6,910 bases of DNA from Dehalococcoidia bacterium. GTDB lineage: Bacteria; Chloroflexota; Dehalococcoidia; Tepidiformales; Tepidiformaceae. The stretch covers positions 1 through 6,910 of the forward strand of contig VXRS01000066.1 of NCBI GenBank assembly GCA_009838385.1, written 5' to 3'. Below the pieces are notes generated by a model. It had not been told where the DNA came from. It ran no database searches and saw only the letters and a program-made list of their open reading frames with translations. The translations under genes and the position numbers were made by a program. Of the stretch, positions 1 to 5,360 are shown in pieces. Each line of letters opens with the position of its first letter. Position 1 is the stretch's first letter.

Positions 1-54
1 TGCTCGTCTTCGTGCTCGTGCTCGTCTTCGTGCTCGTGCTCGTCTTCGTGCTCA
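1..54. repeat. Three 18-bp tandem repeats encoding the His/Glu/Asp-rich loop
   Basis: The unit TGCTCGTCTTCGTGCTCG occurs at 1-18 and 19-36, and again at 37-54 with one change in its last base (G to A). On the minus strand it reads in frame as EHEDEH repeats inside the zinc-binding lipoprotein. The array touches the window edge, so further copies may lie outside. An 18-bp unit keeps the frame, so copy number can change without breaking the gene. Confidence 0.95.
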
Positions 55-455
55 TCGGCGTGCGCCAGACCCTCAGGGAAGGGGCGCAGGTCCATGTCGT
101 GCGTCAGCTCCAGCACGGAGCCCTCGGTGCTGTCCGCCAGGTCCTCTTCGATTACGCTCAGCTCCGCACCCACGATCACGACCAGGTCCGCCTCGGTTGC
201 CTTGCGGATGTCACTGGGTGCAAGCGCGAACGTGTGCACGTCCGCCCCTGCGGGGACGATGCTCTCAACGGAGACTCGATCGCCTCCTACTTGCTCAACG
301 AGGTCCTTGACGATGGTCGTCGAGGTTACGGCCGAGAGGGTTGCGCCCTCGCCTTCTCCCCCCTCGTCATCCCCGCAGGCGATGGCAATGAACGCCGCCC
401 CCACGAGCAGTCCGGCGAGTGCGAGGCGAAGCCCCTTCAGAAACGGCAATCCCAT
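1..455 (-). CDS. znuA: ZnuA-type zinc ABC transporter substrate-binding lipoprotein (partial, N-terminal 151 residues)
   Basis: Reading leftward from the ATG at 455-453 gives an open frame that runs off the window edge. The product starts with a lipoprotein signal peptide: a basic n-region (K7, R10), a hydrophobic core and lipobox AIAC with C27 as the predicted lipidated residue, then an acidic, Gly-rich tether. The mature part begins like a cluster A-I (TroA/ZnuA) binding protein: TSTTIVKDLVEQVGGDRV (44-61), then GADVHTF (70-76), where H74 fits the first metal-ligand His of the family, then SDIRKATEADLVV. From about residue 133 comes a His/Glu/Asp-rich stretch made of EHEDEH repeats, the charged loop typical of zinc rather than manganese binders. 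The family role is to capture Zn2+ outside the membrane and pass it to ZnuB/ZnuC, which are not in the window. The ATG is supported by a Shine-Dalgarno at 462-468. The neighbouring divergent Fur-family gene supports a zinc role. Manganese binding is less likely but cannot be excluded, because the C-terminal half is missing. Confidence 0.9.
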   Translation of the reverse strand, partial: MGLPFLKGLRLALAGLLVGAAFIAIACGDDEGGEGEGATLSAVTSTTIVKDLVEQVGGDRVSVESIVPAGADVHTFALAPSDIRKATEADLVVIVGAELSVIEEDLADSTEGSVLELTHDMDLRPFPEGLAHADEHEDEHEHEDEHEHEDE

Positions 456-461
456 CGGTTT

Positions 462-468
462 CTCCCTC
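462..468 (-). promoter_or_regulatory. Shine-Dalgarno sequence of the zinc-binding lipoprotein gene
   Basis: Reading leftward the sequence is GAGGGAG, followed by 6 nt and then the ATG at 455. It decides the start codon. It also shows that this gene has a normal leader, unlike the plus-strand genes of the window. Confidence 0.75.
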
Positions 469-476
469 TTGAGCCA

Positions 477-493
477 GGGTCGCATTGCGACCC
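477..493. promoter_or_regulatory. Perfect 17-bp palindrome (8-bp arms, 1-nt centre) at the znuA transcription start
   Basis: GGGTCGCA-T-TGCGACCC is a perfect inverted repeat. It sits 3 nt downstream (in the znuA direction) of the predicted -10 and covers the expected transcription start. It could be a second operator, for example for another metal regulator or a second Zur dimer. It could also form a hairpin at the very 5' end of the znuA mRNA (7-bp stem, 3-nt loop). No T-tract follows on either strand, so it is not an intrinsic terminator. The symmetry is directly visible; the role is not known. Confidence 0.55.
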
Positions 494-495
494 CG

Positions 496-514
496 TATCA
501 TTGGATCAGTGATA
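496..514. promoter_or_regulatory. Candidate Zur operator (19-bp inverted repeat) in the znuA promoter
   Basis: TATCATTGGATCAGTGATA has the symmetric form TATCA-n-TG-nnn-CA-n-TGATA, with 7 of 8 arm positions paired. It overlaps the predicted -10 hexamer and fills most of the -35/-10 spacer of the znuA promoter, the usual place for a repressor site. The Fur-family gene starting at 603 would be its natural partner, binding when zinc is replete. The arms do not match the canonical Fur box (TGATAAT-n-ATTATCA) or the well-known enterobacterial and actinobacterial Zur boxes exactly, so this would be a lineage-specific motif. The assignment is inferred from position and symmetry. Confidence 0.55.
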
Positions 515-525
515 TGTAGTGTCAA
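497..525 (-). promoter_or_regulatory. Predicted promoter of the zinc-binding lipoprotein gene
   Basis: Reading leftward there is a consensus -35, TTGACA (520-525), then 17 nt, then AATGAT (497-502), which matches 4 of 6 bases of TATAAT. Transcription would start near 490, leaving a leader of about 35 nt that contains the Shine-Dalgarno sequence. The 19-bp inverted repeat overlaps the -10 element and spacer. Confidence 0.6.
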
Positions 526-565
526 GAAAAAACCAAGCGCGAGCAGCAATCTTTCACCGCGTTCG

Positions 566-595
566 TTGACACGCTCTCTCGGCCATCCCTACGAT
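566..595 (+). promoter_or_regulatory. Predicted promoter of the Fur-family regulator gene, giving a leaderless mRNA
   Basis: TTGACA (566-571), an 18-nt spacer, then TACGAT (590-595; 4 of 6 matches to TATAAT, with the conserved T1, A2 and T6). The GTG start codon at 603 begins 8 nt after the end of the hexamer, about where transcription should start. There is no Shine-Dalgarno sequence, so a leaderless message is the simplest reading. The inverted repeats at 477-514 lie upstream of this promoter. Confidence 0.55.
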
Positions 596-602
596 CGGCG
601 CC

Positions 603-1016
603 GTGACCAGCATCCCCACCGGCCGCCTCGAGGACACGGGCTATCGCCTGACCGCTCCCCGGCGCGCCGTCATCGACGCCCTCGCGCGCACCGACCGCCC
701 CTTCACCATTGAGGAGCTGAGCGAACAACTCCCCAACATCGGGCGGGCGACCGTCTTTCGCACCATCAAGCTCCTCCACGAGCTTGATATCGTCTGCCGC
801 GTTCCCCTCGAGGACGGCCGCATCCGCTACGAACGCTCCCACAGCGGCCGCCACCACCACCACCTGATCTGCAGCGAGTGCGGTTCGGTAACCGAGTTTG
901 TCGACCCTGCCCTCGACGAAGCCATCGAGCAGAACGCGGAGAGTGCCCGCTTCGAACTCGATAGCCATAACGCCGAACTCTACGGCCGCTGCGCGACCTG
1001 CCGGCGCCTTCCCTGA
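603..1016 (+). CDS. zur: Fur-family metalloregulator, probable zinc uptake regulator
   Basis: This 137-residue protein has the length and layout of the Fur family. An N-terminal winged helix spans about 10-80, with YRLTAPRRAVIDAL (14-27) and recognition-helix region IGRATVFRTIKLLHELDIV (46-64), equivalent to the usual ATVYRTLKLL signature. The C-terminal metal-binding and dimer domain carries HHHHLICSECG (84-94), H122, and two CxxC pairs, C90/C93 and C130/C133, that form the structural zinc site. In this family a metal-loaded dimer represses transcription. The divergent znuA-type gene 147 nt away, with an inverted repeat in its promoter, points to zinc sensing (Zur). Sequence alone does not separate Zur from Fur securely. 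The GTG start is chosen because it gives the standard N-terminus, and a promoter-like TTGACA/TACGAT ends just before it. No Shine-Dalgarno sequence is present. The stop is 42 nt before the CoA-transferase gene. Confidence 0.9.
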   Translation: MTSIPTGRLEDTGYRLTAPRRAVIDALARTDRPFTIEELSEQLPNIGRATVFRTIKLLHELDIVCRVPLEDGRIRYERSHSGRHHHHLICSECGSVTEFVDPALDEAIEQNAESARFELDSHNAELYGRCATCRRLP

Positions 1017-1046
1017 CTCTCTCACCCTCGATCCGGTCCCCCCTGC

Positions 1047-1052
1047 TACCAT
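1047..1052 (+). promoter_or_regulatory. TANNNT -10-like hexamer just before the CoA-transferase start (leaderless signature)
   Basis: TACCAT ends 6 nt before the ATG at 1059, so a transcript would begin at or next to the start codon. The short gap after the regulator gene has no Shine-Dalgarno sequence. I see no good -35. The call rests on the same arrangement recurring at 590-595 and 3524-3529. Confidence 0.4.
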
Positions 1053-1058
1053 CCCGCG

Positions 1059-3488
1059 ATGCTTGGCCCCTACCGAGTGCTCGATCTCTCCGACGAGCGT
1101 GGCCTGCTCTGTGGCTACATCCTCGCGGACCTTGGCGCCGAGGTGATCCTGGTCGAACCGCCCGGCGGTTCGCCTGCCCGCAAGACCCCGCCTCTCCTCG
1201 CCGGCGCCCCCGAGGGTGAACAATCGCTCTACTGGGCCGCCTACGCCCGCAACCGGCGCAGCATCGAGCTCGACCTCGACTCCCCAGAAGGCCAGGCGGA
1301 GCTGCGCCGCCTCATCGCTTCTGCCGATGTCCTGATGGAATCCGACGCCCCGGGCGCGATGGCGCGGCGTGGTCTCGGCTACGACGACCTCGCCGAGGTC
1401 AATCCGGGACTCGTCTACGTGTCCATTACCCCATTCGGCCAGGATGGCCCGAAGGCGAACTACCTCGCGACGGACCTCGTCGTCGCCGCCGCTTCGGGAA
1501 CCATGCACATCGCCGGCTATCCCGATGCCGCACCCGTCCGCGTCACCGCTCCCCAGGCCTGGCACCACGGGTCCGGCGAGGCTGCCGGCGCTGCCCTCAT
1601 CGCCCTGGCCGAACGGGCCCGATCCGGTCGCGGCCAGCACGTGGATGTCTCCGCCCAGCAGGCGTTGAACCTCGGGGCCTTCGGCCAGCTGGTGAACGTC
1701 ACCGCCGGCGCTCCCGAGACCGTGCGCGTGGCCGGCGGCGCCATCGTCGGGCCGGTCACGCTCAGGCTGATCTGGGAGGCGAAGGACGGCTATGTCTCCC
1801 TTACCTTCTTCTTTGGCAGTGCTGTCGGGCCCTTCACGCGGCGTCTTATGGAGTGGGTCTGCGAAGAGGGCGGCTGCGACGAGGCGACCCGCGACAAGGA
1901 CTGGATCGCCTACGCAGCCCTGTTGCAGCAGGGGAAGGAGCCCTACTCGGAGTTCGAGCGCATCATCGGCGTCGTCGAAGCGTTCCTCCGGACGAAGACC
2001 AAGGCCGAGCTGATGATGGAGGCCCAGAGCCGCCGGCTGCTCATCCTTCCCGTCGCGACCGTGCCCGAGGTGCTCGAGAACCCCCAGCTGGAGGCGCGAG
2101 GTTACTGGCGCTCCCTGCCCGTGGGTGGTCGTGAGGCGCGCCACCCTGGCCCCTCGGTCCGCTTCTCCGCCTGGTCCCGTCCCGACGATCGTCCCGCGCC
2201 TCCCTCGGGCGCGAACACCGACGAGGTGCTCGCCGAGCCCGTTCGCCCCGCGCCTCCCGCGCCCGCCGATCCACCCCGGACCACCCTTCCCCTTGAGGGA
2301 CTGAAGATCCTCGACTTCATGTGGGTGATGGCTGGACCCGCCGCCACCCGCGTACTCGCCGACTACGGGGCGACCGTCATTCGCGTGGAGACGCCGTCGC
2401 GTCCCGGCGCAGGACGCAGCATGGCGCCCTTCCGTGGCGGGCAGTTCGCCCCCCAGAACTCGCTCTTCTTCGACAACATGAATGCGGGCAAACTCGGCCT
2501 CGCCCTCAACCTTGGCTGCGAAGAGGGCCGCCGGATCGCCCGCGACCTCGTGAAGTGGGCTGATGTCGTCGCAGAGTCCTTCGCCCCCAGGGCGTTCCGC
2601 GGTTGGGGCCTCGACTATGACTCCCTTCGCCAGATCAAGCCCGACCTGATCATGGTGAGCAGCTGTCTCTTCGGGCAGGACGGTCCGCTCTCCGATGTTT
2701 CCGGCTTCGGCACGATGGGCGCCGCCGTCTCCACCTTCATCGACCTCACCGGGTACCCCGACCGCTCCCCCGCCGGGCCCTTCAGCGCCTACACCGACAC
2801 CATCGCCCCGCGCCTCCTCCTCGCCGGGCTCCTCGCCGCCCTCGACCATCGCCGTCGCACCGGTAAGGGCCAGTACATCGACCACTCCCAGGTCGAGAGT
2901 TCCGTCCAGTTCGTTAGCCCATACCTGCTCGACTACCAGTTGAACGGCCGTGCTCTGACCCGCATGGGCAACCGCGACCCCGACATGGCCCCCCACGGGG
3001 TCTACCCCTCGCGCGGTGACGACGACTGGGTCGCGATTGCTGTTCGGGACGACGGCGACTGGCTTCGCCTCTGCGCCGTCATCGAGCGTCCCGATCTGGC
3101 CGGTGATGCCCGCCTTGAGGCGCTCGCCGGACGCCTTACCGCGCAAGACGAGCTCGATGCCGCCATCTCCGCCTGGACGGCAGAGCGCCTTCCCGCCGAG
3201 GCCGAGGCCGCCCTTCAGGCCGGGGGCATCCCCGCCCACGCCGTCATCCGCGCCAGCAACGCCGTCGACGACCCGCAGCTCACACACCGCGGCCACATCG
3301 TTCGCGTCCCCCACTCCCTTCATGGCGAGTCAGTCGTCGAGGGCTCCCGCTTCCGCCTCTCCCGCACTCCCGCCCGCATCGGCCAACCGCCCGCCGTCGG
3401 CGAGCACACCGAGCAAATCCTCAAGGAGATTCTCGGCTACGACGACGAGCACATCGCCGACCTCGCCGCCGCGGGCGCCTTCGACTAG
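1059..3488 (+). CDS. Tandem class III (CaiB/BaiF family) CoA-transferase, 809 residues
   Basis: Class III CoA-transferases move CoA between carboxylic acids through an Asp-linked acyl intermediate and are usually about 400 residues. This protein holds two copies. Half 1 (about 1-395) has GPYRVLDLS, a GYILADLGAEVILVEPPGG nucleotide-fold start, SITPFGQDGP (122-131) and SGRGQHVDVS (189-198). A Pro/Ala-rich linker follows at about 372-410. Half 2 (about 411-809) has LEGLKILDFMWVMAGPAATR, ADYGATVIRVE, SSCLFGQDGP (534-543), TGKGQYIDHS (601-610) and a typical end, GEHTEQILKEILGY (781-794). The halves align without gaps from GYPD (153 and 565) to G-x-GQ. At the position where the family has its catalytic Asp, half 2 has D580 (AYTDTIAP) but half 1 has W168 (PQAWHH). 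Half 2 therefore looks catalytic and half 1 degenerate, perhaps structural or binding. The substrate is unknown: formyl-, carnitine-, succinyl- and racemase-type relatives share this fold. No Shine-Dalgarno sequence is visible. The product is cytosolic. Confidence 0.88.
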   Translation: MLGPYRVLDLSDERGLLCGYILADLGAEVILVEPPGGSPARKTPPLLAGAPEGEQSLYWAAYARNRRSIELDLDSPEGQAELRRLIASADVLMESDAPGAMARRGLGYDDLAEVNPGLVYVSITPFGQDGPKANYLATDLVVAAASGTMHIAGYPDAAPVRVTAPQAWHHGSGEAAGAALIALAERARSGRGQHVDVSAQQALNLGAFGQLVNVTAGAPETVRVAGGAIVGPVTLRLIWEAKDGYVSLTFFFGSAVGPFTRRLMEWVCEEGGCDEATRDKDWIAYAALLQQGKEPYSEFERIIGVVEAFLRTKTKAELMMEAQSRRLLILPVATVPEVLENPQLEARGYWRSLPVGGREARHPGPSVRFSAWSRPDDRPAPPSGANTDEVLAEPVRPAPPAPADPPRTTLPLEGLKILDFMWVMAGPAATRVLADYGATVIRVETPSRPGAGRSMAPFRGGQFAPQNSLFFDNMNAGKLGLALNLGCEEGRRIARDLVKWADVVAESFAPRAFRGWGLDYDSLRQIKPDLIMVSSCLFGQDGPLSDVSGFGTMGAAVSTFIDLTGYPDRSPAGPFSAYTDTIAPRLLLAGLLAALDHRRRTGKGQYIDHSQVESSVQFVSPYLLDYQLNGRALTRMGNRDPDMAPHGVYPSRGDDDWVAIAVRDDGDWLRLCAVIERPDLAGDARLEALAGRLTAQDELDAAISAWTAERLPAEAEAALQAGGIPAHAVIRASNAVDDPQLTHRGHIVRVPHSLHGESVVEGSRFRLSRTPARIGQPPAVGEHTEQILKEILGYDDEHIADLAAAGAFD

Positions 3489-3523
3489 AACAGCAGACGT
3501 TCGCCCCTCTCCCGGCCCGCCGC

Positions 3524-3529
3524 TACGCT
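3524..3529 (+). promoter_or_regulatory. TANNNT -10-like hexamer just before the rlmD-type start (leaderless signature)
   Basis: TACGCT ends 6 nt before the ATG at 3536, the same spacing as at the CoA-transferase gene. A weak TTCGCC (3500-3505) lies 18 nt upstream as a possible -35. No Shine-Dalgarno sequence is present in the 47-nt gap. Confidence 0.4.
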
Positions 3530-3535
3530 AGCTCC

Positions 3536-4747
3536 ATGGCTCGCCGCCGGCGCCGCAGGCAGGAGATCCCTGAGGAAGACCGCTTCCAGACCGTTCGCAT
3601 CGAGCGGATCGTCGCGGGCGGCCGCGGACTCGCTCGCCTCCCCGACGGCAAGGCGCTCATGGCCGCCTTCGCCGCGCCGGGAGAGCTCGTCGAGGTCGAG
3701 GTTGAGCGTATCCACAAGGACTACGTGGAGGGCGTCGTCACTAACGTGCTCGAGCCCTCCCGCAGCCGCGTGGAGCCGGAGTGTCGACTCTTCGGCGACT
3801 GCGGCGGCTGCCAGCTCCAGCACCTCGAGTATCCCGCCCAGCTCGCGGCCAAGGAGGGCGTTGTGCGTGAGCAGCTTGCCCGCATCGGCGGCCTTCCCGA
3901 CGTTACTGTGAACCCGGTTATTGGCGCCGACGATCCTTGGGGCTACCGCAACCACATGCGCTTCTCCGCCGGCCGCAAGTTCGGCGACGCCGGTTTCATC
4001 CACCGGCGCGGACGCGGCCTGCTCAAGGTCACGAAGTGCCCCATCGCCGACCCCTGGGTGAACGCCGTGCTCCCCCGACTCCAGGGGCACGCCCATGGCC
4101 TCCACCAGATCCAGCTCCGGCGCAACGCTGCCACCGGCAGCACCCTGGTCACCCCCGCCCTGGAAGTGCTCCCCGAGGAGAGCGGCCAGGAGTACTACGT
4201 CGAGGAGCTGGCCGGGCGCCGCTTCCGCGTGAGCGCGTCATCGTTCTTCCAGGTCAACAGCGCCCAGGCCGAGAAGCTGGTGCAGCTCGTCGCATCTGAG
4301 CTGCCGAAGCAGGGCCGCCTGCTCATCGATGCCTACGCGGGTGTCGGCACCTTCGCCGCCATCTTCGCCGGGCGCTTCGAGCGCATCATCGCCATCGAGG
4401 AGTCGCCCTCCGCCCTCCGCGATGCCGAGGTCAACCTCGACGGCATCGAGAACGTCGAGTTCCGCCGCGCGAAGGTGGAGGAGCTCCTGCCCGGCCTCGC
4501 CGAGGAGCCCGATGTGGTCCTTCTCGACCCACCCCGCGTCGGTTGTGCCCCCGAGGTGCTCGAAGCTCTCGTCGGGTTCGCGCCTCCCACCATCGTCTAC
4601 GTCTCCTGCAACCCCACCACCCTCGCCCGCGACCTCCGCCGCCTCACCGATGCGGGCTACCAGCTCGAGGGCGTCACCCCCATCGACATGTTCCCGCAGA
4701 CCGCCCACATCGAGTGCGTCTCGCGCCTGACGCGCCCCGCCGCCTAG
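3536..4747 (+). CDS. rlmD: 23S rRNA uracil-C5 methyltransferase, RlmD/TrmA family with 4Fe-4S cluster
   Basis: This 403-residue SAM-dependent RNA methyltransferase would form 5-methyluridine, most likely in 23S rRNA. An Arg-rich N-terminus (RRRRRR, 3-8) precedes a TRAM RNA-binding domain (about 15-72). The iron-sulfur cysteines follow as C83-x5-C89-x2-C92 plus C168, the RumA/RlmD spacing. Then come YRNHMRFS (137-144), SSFFQVN (235-241), the SAM loop DAYAGVGTF (265-273), DPPR (331-334), the catalytic nucleophile in SCNP (C358) and the C-terminal HIECV motif with the expected general base E393. All key residues are present, so it should be active. Which uridine it modifies (U1939, U747 or both, as in RlmCD of Gram-positives) cannot be told from sequence. 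It lies 47 nt after the CoA-transferase gene and 1 nt before maf. Confidence 0.92.
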   Translation: MARRRRRRQEIPEEDRFQTVRIERIVAGGRGLARLPDGKALMAAFAAPGELVEVEVERIHKDYVEGVVTNVLEPSRSRVEPECRLFGDCGGCQLQHLEYPAQLAAKEGVVREQLARIGGLPDVTVNPVIGADDPWGYRNHMRFSAGRKFGDAGFIHRRGRGLLKVTKCPIADPWVNAVLPRLQGHAHGLHQIQLRRNAATGSTLVTPALEVLPEESGQEYYVEELAGRRFRVSASSFFQVNSAQAEKLVQLVASELPKQGRLLIDAYAGVGTFAAIFAGRFERIIAIEESPSALRDAEVNLDGIENVEFRRAKVEELLPGLAEEPDVVLLDPPRVGCAPEVLEALVGFAPPTIVYVSCNPTTLARDLRRLTDAGYQLEGVTPIDMFPQTAHIECVSRLTRPAA

Positions 4748-4748
4748 C

Positions 4749-5360
4749 GTGGCCGGCCCCGTCGTCCTCGCCTCCGCCTCGCCCCGACGCCGCGATTTGC
4801 TGAAGGCGCTCCTCGACGAGTTCGCGGTCGATCCCGCGGACATCCACGAACGCACCACCGATGACCCCCGCGCCGACGCCCGCCGCCTCGCCCGCGAGAA
4901 GGCCTCTGCCGTTGCCCGCCGCCACCCGGGAGCCGTCGTCATCGGGGCCGACACCATCGTCCACGATGGCGAACGCGCCTACGGCAAGCCCGGCGAAGCC
5001 GAGACGGCGGCGGCCATGCTGCGTGCCCTGCGCGGCAAGACGCACCTTGTCGTGACCGGCATTGCCGTCGTCTCCGCGAGCGGCGCGGCGAGCGAGATCA
5101 GCGCCTCACAGGTCACGCTCGCGGACCTCGATGACAGCGCCATCGCTACCTATGTCGCCAGCGGCCGTCCCCTCGACAAGGCGGGCGCCTACGCCATCCA
5201 GGACGAGGACGTGCCCACGGTGACCGTGCTCGACGGCTGCTACTGCTCGGTCATGGGGTTGCCCCTCTGGCGCCTGCGCACGCTCCTCGCGACCGCGGGT
5301 GTCGTGGCGCGCGAGCCCCACCGCGCCCTTCCCCGCTGTGAGGGTTGTCCCGAGCGCTAG
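4749..5360 (+). CDS. maf: Maf-family nucleoside triphosphate pyrophosphatase (YhdE-like)
   Basis: Maf proteins hydrolyse non-canonical or excess NTPs to NMP and pyrophosphate in the cytosol. This 203-residue protein has the family signature at the start, LASASPRRRDLL (7-18), then GADTIV (66-71) with D68 as the expected catalytic Asp, GKPG (79-82), GRPLDKAGAYAIQ (139-151) and SVMGLP (167-172). The AGAYAIQ form resembles the dTTP/UTP-preferring YhdE type rather than the m7GTP-preferring YceF type. It begins with GTG 1 nt after the rlmD stop and has no Shine-Dalgarno sequence, so translation probably depends on reinitiation from the upstream gene. A short tail, CEGCPER, with a CxxC pair extends beyond the conserved core. 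Its stop overlaps the stop of the convergent synthetase gene. Confidence 0.92.
   Translation: MAGPVVLASASPRRRDLLKALLDEFAVDPADIHERTTDDPRADARRLAREKASAVARRHPGAVVIGADTIVHDGERAYGKPGEAETAAAMLRALRGKTHLVVTGIAVVSASGAASEISASQVTLADLDDSAIATYVASGRPLDKAGAYAIQDEDVPTVTVLDGCYCSVMGLPLWRLRTLLATAGVVAREPHRALPRCEGCPER

Noticed and set aside
1..54. Possible CRISPR or minisatellite
   Set aside because: The repeats are directly adjacent with no spacers and are in frame within a coding region.
477..493. Intrinsic terminator
   Set aside because: The hairpin has no following T-run on either strand and lies at the start, not the end, of a transcription unit.
12..512. 166-codon plus-strand frame with a repetitive Val/Leu/Phe N-terminus that looks like a membrane helix
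   Set aside because: The apparent hydrophobic segment is just the complement of the His/Glu/Asp repeat. The minus-strand frame has a lipoprotein signal, metal-ligand motif and Shine-Dalgarno sequence.
522..3323. 933-codon open frame on the minus strand
   Set aside because: It lies antisense to the Fur-family and CoA-transferase genes, both of which have clear family motifs. Its translation is Gly/Asp/Glu/Val-rich with no recognisable domain, as expected for the antisense of a C-rich coding strand.
3542..3559. Arg-rich N-terminus of the methyltransferase as a separate signal or targeting peptide
   Set aside because: Basic N-terminal extensions before a TRAM domain are easily explained by RNA contact. 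There is no hydrophobic segment for export.
4238..4957. Minus-strand frames over the rlmD and maf genes (also 3485-4105)
   Set aside because: They have no family motifs, and they overlap genes whose catalytic residues are all readable on the plus strand.
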